Below, in pieces: positions 18,111 to 26,968 of a stretch of 49,000 nucleotides of DNA. The stretch covers positions 1-49,000 of the forward strand of contig CAWULT010000023.1 in assembly GCA_963923455.1 (NCBI GenBank), in the 5' to 3' direction. The DNA comes from CAWULT01 sp963923455. GTDB lineage: Bacteria; Acidobacteriota; Vicinamibacteria; Vicinamibacterales; UBA2999. Under the pieces are notes generated by a model. It was not told the DNA's origin and did not search any database. It worked only from the letters and a program-made list of their open reading frames with translations. The translations under genes were made by a program, and so were the position numbers. The number at the start of each line of letters is the position of its first letter. Position 1 is the stretch's first letter.

Positions 18111-19513
18111 CAGCCGAACGCCTCCACGAGGCGGTCCGCCACGACGTCCGTGCGCGTGCCGCGCGAGCCCTTGACGAGCACGAGGTCGCCGTCGCGCACG
18201 AGCGACGCGACCGCGCCGGCCGCCTCGGCGCTCGTGGCGAACCACTGCACCGCGCCGGCCGGCATGCCGGCCTTCACCGCGGCGCCGGCCAGCGCCCGCG
18301 CCGGGGCCCCGCCCACCGCGACGATCTGCCGGAGGCCTGCCGCCGCCGCCGCGCGGCCGCACGCCTCGTGCAGCGCGACGGCGTGGTCGCCGAGTTCGAG
18401 CATCTCGCCGAGCACGGCCACCTTGCCGGTGGCCCTGGCCTCGGCGGCCACCGTCTCGAGCGCGCGGGTCAGCGCCGCGGGGCTGGAGTTGTACGAGTCG
18501 TCGATCAGGACGACGCCCCGCGACAGGCGGTGGACCGCCCCGCGGCGATCGGCGGGCTCCAGCCGCGAGGCCGCGGCGGCGATCGCGTCGAGCGGCACGC
18601 CGAAGTCGACCGCGACGGCCGTGGCGGCCAGCACGTTCGACAGGTTGCCGCGTCCGATGAGGGGGATGTCGAGCCGGACGTCGCCGGCGGGTGTCGTGAC
18701 CTCGGCCCGGATGCCGTCCAAGCCGCGGTCGTCGACCGCAACGGCCCGGACGCTCGCGCCCGCCGCCTCCCCGAAGGTGAGGCAACGACCCGGGAAGCCG
18801 GCCGCGCGCGCCACCACGCGACGGTCGTCGGCATTGGCCACGAACACGCTCTGCGGCGTCGCGCCCTCCAGGATCTCCGCCTTCGCGTCGGCGATCGCGT
18901 CCGGGGAGGCGAAGAAGCCCAGATGGGCGTCGCCCACGTTGGTCCAGACGCGCACGTCTGGACGGGCGATCCGTACCAGTGTGCTGATCTCGCCTGCGTG
19001 GTTCATGCCCAGTTCCATCACCGCCGCGTCGGGCCCGCTCCGCAGCTGCATCAGCGACAGCGGGAGCCCGATGTGATTGTTCAAGTTCCCCTTGTTCTTC
19101 ACGACGCGGAACCGCGCAGCCAGGAACGCCGCCGTCGCCTCCTTCGTCGTGGTCTTCCCCGCGCTGCCGGTGATCGCCACCACGCGCGTGCCCGCGGCGG
19201 CGCGCACCGCCTGCGCCAGCGCCTGCAGGGCGAGCAGGCCGTCGTCGACCGCGATGACCGCCGCATCGGGCGGCGGCGTCAGCGCACCCGCGACGTCCCG
19301 CTCCACGACGACCGCGGCCGCACCGCGGCCCAGCACCTCGGCCGCGAACGCGTGCCCGTCGAACCGCGGGCCGCGCAGCGCCACGAACACGTCGCCCGGC
19401 TGCAGCGCGCGGCTGTCGGTGACGATCTCACCGGCCTCCCGGCCACCGTCGCCACGCAGGCGGCCGTCCACCGCCTGCGCGATCCACCCCAGCGTCAGAC
19501 GTACCTGGCTCAC
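18110..19513 (-). CDS. murF: UDP-N-acetylmuramoyl-tripeptide--D-alanyl-D-alanine ligase MurF
   Basis: This ligase adds D-Ala-D-Ala to complete the UDP-MurNAc pentapeptide. The protein has 467 residues. An N-terminal Mur domain (VTDSRALQPGDVFVAL, about 31-46), the ATP-binding loop GSAGKTTTK (116-124), LNNHIGLPL (about 145-153) and the C-terminal IDDSYNSSP (about 345) are typical of MurF. The start is GTG 19513, which makes a GTGA overlap with the murE stop. The open frame that runs on upstream to about 20767 is a shadow of murE. No ddl gene is nearby, so D-Ala-D-Ala must be made from a locus outside this window. Confidence 0.97.
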   Translation of the reverse strand: MSQVRLTLGWIAQAVDGRLRGDGGREAGEIVTDSRALQPGDVFVALRGPRFDGHAFAAEVLGRGAAAVVVERDVAGALTPPPDAAVIAVDDGLLALQALAQAVRAAAGTRVVAITGSAGKTTTKEATAAFLAARFRVVKNKGNLNNHIGLPLSLMQLRSGPDAAVMELGMNHAGEISTLVRIARPDVRVWTNVGDAHLGFFASPDAIADAKAEILEGATPQSVFVANADDRRVVARAAGFPGRCLTFGEAAGASVRAVAVDDRGLDGIRAEVTTPAGDVRLDIPLIGRGNLSNVLAATAVAVDFGVPLDAIAAAASRLEPADRRGAVHRLSRGVVLIDDSYNSSPAALTRALETVAAEARATGKVAVLGEMLELGDHAVALHEACGRAAAAAGLRQIVAVGGAPARALAGAAVKAGMPAGAVQWFATSAEAAGAVASLVRDGDLVLVKGSRGTRTDVVADRLVEAFG

Positions 19514-21018
19514 CCGACACCCGACTGCAGGCGCCGCGCCCCGAGCGCCGCGCGCGCGACCGCGACGTCGTCGAACGGAATGGACCGGCCGCCGACTTCC
19601 TGGTACTTCTCGTGTCCCTTCCCCGCGATCACGACGACGTCGCCGGGCTGCGCGGTCGACACGGCCCGCGCGATCGCCTCGTGCCGATCGATCACGACCA
19701 GCACCATGGCGTTGCTCTGCCGCGCCTCGGCGTCGGCGCCGAGCTTGACCTCCTCGACGATCCGGGCGGGATCCTCGCTGCGCGGGTTGTCCGACGTGAT
19801 CACGACCACGTCGCTCAGCCGCGCGGCCACCATCCCCATCAGCGGGCGCTTGGTGCGGTCGCGCTCCCCGCCCGCCCCGAACACCGTCAGCAGGCGCTTG
19901 ACCGCCATCGGCCGCGCCGTCTCGAGCAGGTTGCGCAGCGCGTCGTCGGTGTGCGCGTAGTCGATCACCACGGTCACGTCGTCCCGCGGGCCGGACGCCA
20001 GCTCGAATCGCCCCGGCACGCCGGGCAGCTGCTCGAGCCCACGCTCGATCGCCTCGAGCGGCACGCCGAGCGCCGCGGCGGCGCCGGCCGCGGCCAGGAT
20101 GTTGTAGACGTTCGGCCTGCCGACCAGCTTCGAACGAACCGGCACGGTGCCCTGCGGCAGCCGGACCTCGAAGCGCAGGCCGTCGAGCGTCAGCGACATC
20201 GGCCCGGGGGTGACGTCGGCCGCCTTCGCGATGCCGTAGGTGATCGGCCGGCCCGCGACGTCGGCCAGCGCCGCCCCACGCGGGTCGTCGACGTTGACGA
20301 GGGCCGGGGCGTCCGGCGGCAGCATCTCGAACAGACGGCGCTTGGCCGCGAAGTAGTTCTCCATGTCGACGTGGAAGTCGAGATGGTCGCGGGTCAGGTT
20401 CGTGAAGATGCCCGCGGCGAAGCGGATGCCGTCCACCCGGCGCAGCGCCAGCGCGTGCGACGACACTTCCATCACGCAGGCCGAGCAGCGCTCGTCTCGC
20501 ATCTGCCGCAGCAGGCGCTGGACCTCTGGCGCCTCGGGCGTCGTGCGCGTGGCCTCGATCTCCCGGTCGCCCACGCGGTAGGCCACCGTGCCCATCAGGC
20601 CGCTGCGGATGCCGGCCGCCGCGAAGATGGCGTTCAGCAGAAAGCTCGTCGTCGTCTTGCCGTTCGTGCCCGTGATGCCGACCACCTGCATCTCGCCGCT
20701 CGGGTGGCGGTAGAAGGCGGCGGCCAGGTACGCGAGCGCGAGGCGCGCGTCGGTCACCTCGATCCACGGCACCGGCACGTCCGCAGGCGCGGGCCGTTCG
20801 GCGACGATGGCGGCGGCGCCGGCCGCGATCGCCTGTGGCGCGAACGCGGCCCCGTCGGTCTTGAGCCCGCGCCAGGCCACGAAGACCGCGCCCGGCGTCA
20901 CCTGCCGGGAGTCGTACGCGACGCCGGTGCAGGGCACGTCGAGTGCGGCATCGGCGGGCAGCGAGGGCCCGTCCGGCAGCGTCGTCGCGAGCGAGTCGAG
21001 CAGCTCCCGTACCGTCAT
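19510..21018 (-). CDS. murE: UDP-N-acetylmuramoyl-tripeptide synthetase MurE (meso-DAP type)
   Basis: This ligase adds the third amino acid of the stem peptide. The protein has 502 residues. YDSRQVTPGAVFVAWRG (35-51) marks the UDP-binding domain and GTNGKTTT (117-124) the ATP loop. The C-terminal DNPRSEDP at 410-417 contains the DNPR signature that, in known MurE proteins, selects meso-diaminopimelate, so the cell wall is probably of the DAP type. ATG 21018 forms an ATGA overlap with the ftsI stop; an in-frame upstream GTG inside ftsI is less likely. Confidence 0.97.
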   Translation of the reverse strand: MTVRELLDSLATTLPDGPSLPADAALDVPCTGVAYDSRQVTPGAVFVAWRGLKTDGAAFAPQAIAAGAAAIVAERPAPADVPVPWIEVTDARLALAYLAAAFYRHPSGEMQVVGITGTNGKTTTSFLLNAIFAAAGIRSGLMGTVAYRVGDREIEATRTTPEAPEVQRLLRQMRDERCSACVMEVSSHALALRRVDGIRFAAGIFTNLTRDHLDFHVDMENYFAAKRRLFEMLPPDAPALVNVDDPRGAALADVAGRPITYGIAKAADVTPGPMSLTLDGLRFEVRLPQGTVPVRSKLVGRPNVYNILAAAGAAAALGVPLEAIERGLEQLPGVPGRFELASGPRDDVTVVIDYAHTDDALRNLLETARPMAVKRLLTVFGAGGERDRTKRPLMGMVAARLSDVVVITSDNPRSEDPARIVEEVKLGADAEARQSNAMVLVVIDRHEAIARAVSTAQPGDVVVIAGKGHEKYQEVGGRSIPFDDVAVARAALGARRLQSGVG

Positions 21019-23021
21019 GGGCGCGACGCGACCGGCTGGCGGCTCAACCACAGGGAGGCATTGACCGTGGTGTCGATCGGCGAGCCCGGCGCCGGCCGCT
21101 GGTCGACGACGAGGCCCTGGCCGTGCGTCTCGGCCGTGAACCCGAGGCGGGCGAGCGTGACCACGGCGTCGCGCAGGCTCATGCCGGTCAGGTCGGGCAC
21201 CGCGCTCCTCGTTCCGGGCTGGCCGCCGAGGGGCAGCACGGTCGGTGGCGCCGTCGGCCCGGCCGTCGGCCGCCCCTGGATCTGGCTGGCGTCGGCAACG
21301 AGCACCGGGGGATCGGGATTCACCGAGGGCGCCACGCCGCCGTGGCGCAGCGCGGCCTGGGCGATCTTCTGGAAGATCGGCGCCGCCACGACGCCTCCGT
21401 ACGGCGACACGGCGTGGGGCGAGTCGACGACGACGATGATCGTGTACTTCGGCTTGCGCGACGGCACGAAGCCGACGAAGGACACGTTGTAGTCGTTGTG
21501 CCCGCGGTACCGGCCGTTGACGAGCTTCTTGGCGGTGCCCGTCTTGCCGGCGATCGTCTGGCCGTCGATCTGCGCCCGCGTGGCGGTGCCACGCACGACG
21601 ACGTTCTCCATGATGCCGGTCAGGGTGCGGGCGATCTCCGGCTGGATGGCGCGGCCGAGCGTCTTGCGGGGCACCATCGTCCGCACGCCGTCCTTGACGA
21701 CGGCGCGGACCACGCGCGGCTGGATGAGTTCGCCGCCGTTCGCGACGGTCGACGCCGCCGTCGCCATCTGCAGCGGCGTCACGCCCACCTGATATCCCAT
21801 CGCGACCGAGGCGAGCGCGCTGCTGCTCAGGTTCGACGCCTTCCAGACGATGCCGGAGCTCTCGCTGCGGAAGTCCGGCGAGAGCGGCCGGCCGAAGCCG
21901 AACCGGCGCACGTAGTCGACCATCCGGTCGGGCCCGAGGCGCAGCGCCACCTTGATCGCGCCGACGTTGCTCGACTTGACGATGACGTCCTCGAACGTCA
22001 GCACGCCGTAGTGGTGATCGTCGTTGATGACGCGCGAGCCGAACGTGATCCGGCCGTTGCCCGTGTCGATGAGCTCGTCGGGCCGCACCACCTTCTCCTG
22101 GAGCGCGGCGCTCGCCGTGACGATCTTGAAGGTCGACCCGGGCTCGTAGAGGTCCTGGATTGCCCGGTTGCGGCGTGCCTTCTCGTCGTAGTCGCGGTAG
22201 ACGTTCGGGTTGAACGACGGGTAGCTCGCGAGCGCCAGCACCTCACCCGTGAACGGGTCCATGACCACGGCCGCGCCGCTGGCCGCGCCGCTCCACTCCA
22301 CGCCGGCCTTGAGCTCGCGCTCGGCGATGTACTGCAGGTAGTGATCGATCGTCAGCTCGAGGGTCGCGCCGGTCGTCGCCGGCCGCTCTTCGCGGCTGAA
22401 CGGCGTGCCATGGGCGTCGGCCTGCACGAGCACCGTGCCCTCGTGCCCCTTGATGAGCGAATCGTAGGTGGCCTCGATGCCGCCGAGGCCGCTGTTGTCG
22501 AGCCCCACGTACCCGAGCAGCGCCGCGGCGAGCTCACGGTGCGGGTAGTAGCGGCGGCTCTCCTTGATCGAGCCGATGCCCTTGATCTTCAGCGCCGCCA
22601 CGCGCCGCGCCTGGTCGAGCGACACCTGCCGGCGTACGTACACGAACGCGCGCCTGCTCTGCAGTCGCGCGACCAGCGTCTCGCGATCCTTGCCCTTGCA
22701 GTCGTCGAGCGCGCGGCACAGGTCGGCGGCGGTCCGTTCGGGATCGGCGATCGAGGTCGGGACGGCGTAGATCGTCTCGGCGTCCACGCTGTAGGCGAGC
22801 ACGCGGCCCGCGCGGTCGACGATCTCGCCGCGCTTGGGCGAGGCCTTCACCGTGCGGGACTGCTGGCGCTCGGCCCGGCTCAGCAGCTCGTCGTGCTGCA
22901 GCACCTGCAGGTACACGAGGCGCGCCTCGATGCCGGCGACCCACAGCGCCAGGAGCCCGGCGACGACGGCCAGCCGGCGCCTCAGCGTCGCGCGCCAGGG
23001 AAGGGGGGGCGTATCGGCCAC
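21015..23021 (-). CDS. ftsI: Septal penicillin-binding protein FtsI (class B PBP) with C-terminal PASTA domain
   Basis: This septal transpeptidase crosslinks peptidoglycan with FtsW. The protein has 668 residues. A short cytoplasmic tail and one membrane helix (about 16-34) precede a PBP dimerisation domain with KRGEIVDRAGRVLA (63-76). The transpeptidase domain has all three active-site motifs: STFK (S296-K299), SSN (350-352) and KTG (493-495). After a Pro/Gly-rich linker, about residues 595-665 form a PASTA-like domain (VPDLTGMSLRDAVVTLARLGF). A PASTA domain is common on Gram-positive and some other FtsI proteins but absent in the enterobacterial ones. GTG 23021 has a GAGGAG site. Confidence 0.95.
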   Translation of the reverse strand: MADTPPLPWRATLRRRLAVVAGLLALWVAGIEARLVYLQVLQHDELLSRAERQQSRTVKASPKRGEIVDRAGRVLAYSVDAETIYAVPTSIADPERTAADLCRALDDCKGKDRETLVARLQSRRAFVYVRRQVSLDQARRVAALKIKGIGSIKESRRYYPHRELAAALLGYVGLDNSGLGGIEATYDSLIKGHEGTVLVQADAHGTPFSREERPATTGATLELTIDHYLQYIAERELKAGVEWSGAASGAAVVMDPFTGEVLALASYPSFNPNVYRDYDEKARRNRAIQDLYEPGSTFKIVTASAALQEKVVRPDELIDTGNGRITFGSRVINDDHHYGVLTFEDVIVKSSNVGAIKVALRLGPDRMVDYVRRFGFGRPLSPDFRSESSGIVWKASNLSSSALASVAMGYQVGVTPLQMATAASTVANGGELIQPRVVRAVVKDGVRTMVPRKTLGRAIQPEIARTLTGIMENVVVRGTATRAQIDGQTIAGKTGTAKKLVNGRYRGHNDYNVSFVGFVPSRKPKYTIIVVVDSPHAVSPYGGVVAAPIFQKIAQAALRHGGVAPSVNPDPPVLVADASQIQGRPTAGPTAPPTVLPLGGQPGTRSAVPDLTGMSLRDAVVTLARLGFTAETHGQGLVVDQRPAPGSPIDTTVNASLWLSRQPVASRP

Positions 23022-23036
23022 GGTGTCCGCTCCTCG

Positions 23037-23429
23037 CTACCGGCGTGCGACGACCGACTTCGGAGGCGCGGCCGCGCCCCGCACGAGTTCGATCACGCCG
23101 GCGTCCTGCGGACCCGGCTCGATCATCCGGAGGCGCGTCTTCGCGAGGCGCTCGATGCGCACCGGCGACTTCAGCGCCTCGATCTCGAGGCGCAGGTGCC
23201 GGTTGATCGACTCCTCGGCCGCCCGCTCCTGCTGCAGCCGCTCGAGCTGGTAGCCGTGCTTCAGCAGCTCGAAGTGCTGCCAGGCCGAGTAGAGGAGCAC
23301 GACGACGAGGAACACGCCGACGAGCGTGGACCGGAACATGTCGCGGTGCCGCTCGCGATCGACCTCGCGGACGATCGGGTTGTTGCGTACGTCTCTCTTG
23401 ATCGCGTACTCGAACGCTTCACCCGTCAT
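23037..23429 (-). CDS. ftsL: Cell division protein FtsL-like
   Basis: This 130-residue bitopic protein has a charged cytoplasmic tail (1-30), a single membrane helix (about 31-50), and a periplasmic coiled coil (about 55-95, QLERLQQERAAEES) ending in IERLAKTRLRM. Sequence identity among FtsL proteins is low, so the call rests on topology and on its position between rsmH and ftsI, where ftsL always lies in dcw clusters. The ATG at 23429 makes an ATGA overlap with the rsmH stop. It is expected to form the FtsQLB-type complex; FtsB is not in this window. Confidence 0.88.
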   Translation of the reverse strand: MTGEAFEYAIKRDVRNNPIVREVDRERHRDMFRSTLVGVFLVVVLLYSAWQHFELLKHGYQLERLQQERAAEESINRHLRLEIEALKSPVRIERLAKTRLRMIEPGPQDAGVIELVRGAAAPPKSVVARR

Positions 23430-24349
23430 GACGCCGCCTCGCCTGCACCGACCGCCCCCGCCCCCGCCACCCGCTCGGCCACCCGCAGCTTCGCGCTCCT
23501 GGCGCGCGGGTTGCGGGCCACTTCCTCGTCCCCCGGCTCGAGCGGGCGCTTCGTGACCACCGACAGCCCCACTGTCCCCGCCGCCTGGATCGCCCGGAAG
23601 GTGTGCTTCACGATGCGATCCTCCAGCGAGTGGAACGCGATGACCGCGATCCGCCCGCCCACCTGCAACCGCCCGACGGCCTCCACCAGGAACGTGTCGA
23701 GGCCCTCGAGCTCCCGGTTCACCCAGATGCGGAGCGCCTGGAACGTCCGCGTCGCCGGGTCGATCCGGGAGAATCCCCTTCGGGGCACCGCCCGCCGCAC
23801 GATCTCGGCCAGCTGCCCCGTCGTCGCGATCGGAGCCGCCGACCGCGCCGCCACGATTGCCCGCGCGATGCGCCGCGAGTACCGCTCCTCGCCGAACCCG
23901 TAGATCAGGTCGGCGAGCGCCTTCTCGTCGACGGCCGCCAGCGCCTCGGCCGCGGTCGGCCCCGCGGACGTGTCCATCCGCATGTCCAGCGGCTCGTCAC
24001 GCCGGAAGCTGAAGCCGCGCGCCGGCGCGTCCAGCTGCATCGACGAGACACCGAGGTCCGCGAGGATGCCGTTCACCGACGCCACGCCGAGGGCGTCGAG
24101 CACGTCGCCGAGCCGGCGGTAGTCGCTGTGGACGATCTCCACCCGCGTCCCGAACCCGGCGAGGTTCTCGCGAGCCAGCGCCACGGCCGCCGGATCGCGA
24201 TCGAGACCGATCAGCCGCGTCGCGCCGCCCTCGAGCAGCATCCGCGCGTGCCCGCCGAGCCCGACGGTGCAGTCGACGAAGACGCCGCCGCGCGCCGGCA
24301 CGAGGTGCTCGAGCACCTCCGCCACCATGACCGGCTCGTGCCCACCCAC
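23426..24349 (-). CDS. rsmH: 16S rRNA (cytosine1402-N4)-methyltransferase RsmH (MraW)
   Basis: This SAM-dependent enzyme methylates C1402 of 16S rRNA. The protein has 307 residues. HEPVMVAE at the N-terminus, the SAM-binding DCTVGLGGHARMLL (about 26-39), DLGVSSMQLD (about 98-107), RTFQALRIWVNRELEGL and AFHSLEDRIVK are all family hallmarks. GTG 24349 is chosen since the conserved HEPV motif begins four residues in, which excludes a later ATG. It lies 11 bases after mraZ, its usual partner. Confidence 0.97.
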   Translation of the reverse strand: MGGHEPVMVAEVLEHLVPARGGVFVDCTVGLGGHARMLLEGGATRLIGLDRDPAAVALARENLAGFGTRVEIVHSDYRRLGDVLDALGVASVNGILADLGVSSMQLDAPARGFSFRRDEPLDMRMDTSAGPTAAEALAAVDEKALADLIYGFGEERYSRRIARAIVAARSAAPIATTGQLAEIVRRAVPRRGFSRIDPATRTFQALRIWVNRELEGLDTFLVEAVGRLQVGGRIAVIAFHSLEDRIVKHTFRAIQAAGTVGLSVVTKRPLEPGDEEVARNPRARSAKLRVAERVAGAGAVGAGEAAS

Positions 24350-24360
24350 TCGACCCCGCG

Positions 24361-24813
24361 CTAGATCCCGAACGCCGCCAGGGCCAGGGCGTCCTCATCG
24401 GTCCATGGCTCGCTGGCGAGCTTGGCGGCGAACTGCTCTTCGTTCCACACTTCCAGGTGGTTGATCCGGCCGAAGACGCGGACCTCACCACGAATGGAGG
24501 CGCTCTCGCGCAGCTTCTGTGGAATCACGATGCGGCCCTGGCCGTCGAGCTCGGCCTCCTGTCCCCAGTAGCTCACCCGGGTGAGGAACTTCTGATGGGA
24601 GGGGTGCACGCTCGGCGCCTTCGAGAGGCGCTCTTCGATTTCGAGCCAGACGGGCAGGGGGTAGATGCGTACGCAGTCGCCGTTGACGCTCGTGACGAAG
24701 ACGTCCGCGCCGTGGCGGTCCTGAATGACGCCACGGAAGGTCGTCGGCACCTTGAGCCGGCCCTTGTCGTCGATTCGCGTCGGCGCGCTGCCCCTGAGGC
24801 CCTTCTCACCCAC
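24361..24813 (-). CDS. mraZ: Transcriptional regulator MraZ
   Basis: This AbrB-like double-SpoVT fold protein represses the dcw operon in the bacteria studied. The protein has 150 residues. Each repeat carries the family signature: DDKGRLKVP (about 15-23) and DGQGRIVIP (about 88-96). The start is GTG at 24813, the first possible in-frame start after the promoter, giving a leader of about 18 bases. There is no strong Shine-Dalgarno. The start codon itself lies within the third of three MraZ-box-like GTGG repeats, so a bound MraZ ring would cover it. It is the first gene of the cluster. Confidence 0.96.
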   Translation of the reverse strand: MGEKGLRGSAPTRIDDKGRLKVPTTFRGVIQDRHGADVFVTSVNGDCVRIYPLPVWLEIEERLSKAPSVHPSHQKFLTRVSYWGQEAELDGQGRIVIPQKLRESASIRGEVRVFGRINHLEVWNEEQFAAKLASEPWTDEDALALAAFGI

Positions 24814-24833
24814 TTCTATCCACTTAGCTCCAC
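24809..24833 (-). promoter_or_regulatory. Predicted MraZ operator: three GTGG(A/G) boxes at 10-base spacing
   Basis: On the minus strand GTGGA (24833-24829), GTGGA (24823-24819) and GTGGG (24813-24809) recur at exactly 10-base intervals. Known MraZ sites are TGGGN-type boxes separated by five bases, so spacing and core agree. The boxes lie just downstream of the -10 of the mraZ promoter and the last one includes the GTG start codon. This supports autorepression; it is a prediction. Confidence 0.78.
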
Positions 24834-24837
24834 GTGG

Positions 24838-24867
24838 ATAGTAAGGGTGGGCCTAAAACGTTGTCAA
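24838..24867 (-). promoter_or_regulatory. Main promoter of the dcw cluster (PmraZ)
   Basis: On the minus strand a consensus TTGACA (24867-24862) is followed after 18 bases by TACTAT (24843-24838). Transcription would start near 24831, directly over the MraZ boxes. The surrounding 24850-24960 stretch is much AT-richer than the genes beside it, as expected for a promoter region in a GC-rich genome. Confidence 0.8.
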
Positions 24868-25053
24868 TCGCAATTCAGCGCAAACGATTCATCTCGCGTA
24901 AGTTAATCCGTTCGATTTCGGTTTTTGTTCGATGTCAAGATTCTGACTTGCTATCCGTTGCGGTGAGAATCGCGAGAGACGCGAGACGGCCTCGACGCGT
25001 GCTAGGCTGGGCCCGCATGCTTCGCTTCGCGCGCGAGCGCGCCCCTCGCTGAC

Positions 25054-26124
25054 GTGAGCGTCCGACGAGTCCTGGTTCTCGAGAGCCAGACGCCCTTCGT
25101 CCACGGCGGCGCCGAGATCCTCGTCCGCGACCTGACCCGCGCCCTCGTCGATCGGGGATACGAGGCCGAGATCGTCTCGCTGCCGTTCCGCGACTACCCG
25201 CGTGAGGAGCTCATGGCGCACGCGGCCGCGTGGCGCCTGCTCGACATCGGCGAGGCGCTGGCGCGCCCGGTGGACCTGGCGATCGCGACGAAGTTCCCCA
25301 CGTACTTCGCGCGCCACCCGGCGAAGGTCGCGTGGCTCGTGCACCAGCACCGCGCCGCCTACGAACTGTGCGGCACGCCGTTCAGCGACTTCGATCACAC
25401 CGAGCGCGACGTCGCGCTGCGCAAGCGGCTCGTGGACCTCGACACGCGCATGCTCGGCGAGTGCGCCGGACTCTTCAGCATCGCGCGCACCGTCTCCGCG
25501 CGCGTGGAGCGCTACAACGGCCTGCACGCCGAGGCGCTCTACCCGCCGCCGAAGCTCTCGGGCGTGCTGCACGCCGGCCCGTACGGCGACTACGTGCTCA
25601 CGGTCACGCGGCTCGAGAAGGTGAAGCGCGTCGACCTGATGATCGAGGCCTTTCGCCACGTGCCGGACGGCACCCGGTTCCTGGTGGCTGGCGACGGCAG
25701 CGTCCGTGGCGAGCTCGAGCGTCGAATCGAAGCGCTCGGCCTCGGAGACCGGGTGCGGCTGCTCGGCCGCGTCAGCGACGAGCAGATCGTCGAGCTGTAC
25801 GCCGGCGCCCGTGCCGTGCTCTTCGCGCCGTTCGAGGAGGACTACGGCTACGTGACGCTGGAGGCGTTCCTGTCGCGCAAGCCCGTCGTGACCGCCGCCG
25901 ACGCCGGCGGTCCGCTCGAGTTCGTCGTCGACGGCACCAACGGCTACGTGACGGAGCCGACGGCCGAAGGCCTGGGCCAGGCCATCGCCCGGCTGGCCGG
26001 CGACGCCTCGCTGGCCCAGCGCCTCGGCGCCAACGGCTACGAACGGGCGCGGCTGGTCACCTGGGACGGCGTTATCGAGCGCCTCGTCGGGGCCGCCGAG
26101 TCGCGGTCGCGCGCGACTGACTAG
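25054..26124 (+). CDS. Glycosyltransferase family 4 protein
   Basis: The protein has 356 residues with the two-Rossmann GT-B layout. The N-terminal half begins RVLVLESQTPFVHGGAEILVRDL, a typical acceptor-domain start with a GGAE loop. The C-terminal half has YVLTVTRLEKVKRVDLMIEAF (about 177-197), VAGDGS, and the donor-binding PFEEDYGYVTLEAFLSRKPVV with the EX7E pattern of GT4 enzymes. The start is GTG 25054. It is divergent from mraZ with a 240-base AT-rich region between. A possible -10 (TAGGCT, near 25003) precedes it, but an exact promoter is unclear. The GT2 gene follows after eight bases. The sugar and acceptor are unknown; a surface glycan or glycolipid is inferred from context. Confidence 0.88.
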   Translation: MSVRRVLVLESQTPFVHGGAEILVRDLTRALVDRGYEAEIVSLPFRDYPREELMAHAAAWRLLDIGEALARPVDLAIATKFPTYFARHPAKVAWLVHQHRAAYELCGTPFSDFDHTERDVALRKRLVDLDTRMLGECAGLFSIARTVSARVERYNGLHAEALYPPPKLSGVLHAGPYGDYVLTVTRLEKVKRVDLMIEAFRHVPDGTRFLVAGDGSVRGELERRIEALGLGDRVRLLGRVSDEQIVELYAGARAVLFAPFEEDYGYVTLEAFLSRKPVVTAADAGGPLEFVVDGTNGYVTEPTAEGLGQAIARLAGDASLAQRLGANGYERARLVTWDGVIERLVGAAESRSRATD

Positions 26125-26132
26125 CACGCGCG

Positions 26133-26852
26133 ATGCGGCCGCTCGTCCTCGTCCCCACGTTCAACGAACGCCTGAACATCGCACCGATGATCGAGGCGCT
26201 GCTGCGCCACGACGGGCTTCGCGTCCTGGTCGTGGACGACGCTTCGCCGGACGGTACGGCCATGGAAGCCGAGCGCGCGGCGTCGGCCGCGGCGCCGGGC
26301 CGGGTGCGCGTGCTGCGCCGCACGGGCCCTAGAGGACTGGGGCGCTCCTACGTGGACGGCATGCGGGCCGCGCTCGCCACCGACGCGACGCACGTCTGTC
26401 AGATGGATGCGGACTTCTCGCACGATCCGGCCGACGTGCCGCGTCTGCTGGCGGCCTCGGCCCAGGCGGATCTGGTCATCGGTTCCCGGTACGTACCGGG
26501 CGGTTCGCTCCGCAACTGGCCTCGCCGCCGGCTGCTGCTCAGCACGGTCGCCAACTGGTACGTCCGGACGATCACGCGCCTGCCGGTGCACGACTGCACC
26601 AGCGGGTTCCGGTGCTGGCGCCGGGAACTGCTGGCCCGGCTGCCGCTCGACCGGATCGAGTCGGACGGCTACGCCTTCCAGGTGGAACTGACGTGGGAGG
26701 CCTCGGTCGCGGGAGGGCGAATCACCGAAGTTCCGATCACGTTCACGGAACGCCGGGAGGGCCAGTCGAAAATGTCGGCGGGGGTGATCGCGGAATCGGT
26801 CTGGCTGCCGTGGCGCCTCCTGACCCGCCGGGAGGCCAGGCCCCGAGCCTGA
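26133..26852 (+). CDS. Polyprenol-phosphate mannose synthase-like glycosyltransferase (GT2)
   Basis: The protein has 239 residues with a single GT-A domain. VLVPTFNERLNI (4-15), VVDDASPDGT (about 33-42), the metal-binding QMDADFSHDP (about 90-99) and GSRYVPGG (about 117-124) match dolichol/polyprenol-phosphate mannosyl or glucosyl synthases (Dpm1-like). No C-terminal membrane helices of the GtrB type are seen. Such enzymes charge a polyprenyl-phosphate with a hexose for extracytoplasmic transfer. The ATG at 26133 lies eight bases after the GT4 stop, so the two are one operon. Which sugar it uses cannot be told. Confidence 0.88.
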   Translation: MRPLVLVPTFNERLNIAPMIEALLRHDGLRVLVVDDASPDGTAMEAERAASAAAPGRVRVLRRTGPRGLGRSYVDGMRAALATDATHVCQMDADFSHDPADVPRLLAASAQADLVIGSRYVPGGSLRNWPRRRLLLSTVANWYVRTITRLPVHDCTSGFRCWRRELLARLPLDRIESDGYAFQVELTWEASVAGGRITEVPITFTERREGQSKMSAGVIAESVWLPWRLLTRREARPRA

Positions 26853-26929
26853 TCCGGCCGGGACGTCCCGACGGTCACCTCGCGGCCGGACGTCGGACGG
26901 CAGCGGACAACTCCGACTGGCCAAAAAGC

Positions 26930-26958
26930 TTGATAGCGACATACCGGCGTGGTACGTT
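26930..26958 (+). promoter_or_regulatory. Promoter of the glycan operon beginning at 26969
   Basis: TTGATA (26930-26935) and TACGTT (26953-26958) are separated by 17 bases, an ideal spacing. Transcription would start about four bases before the ATG at 26969, giving an almost leaderless message. Confidence 0.6.
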
Positions 26959-26968
26959 TACGCCCCGC

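Noticed and set aside
24889..26127. Minus-strand open frame (412 codons) opposite the GT4 gene
   Set aside because: It lies opposite a clear glycosyltransferase and would overlap the mraZ promoter region; no domain is recognised.
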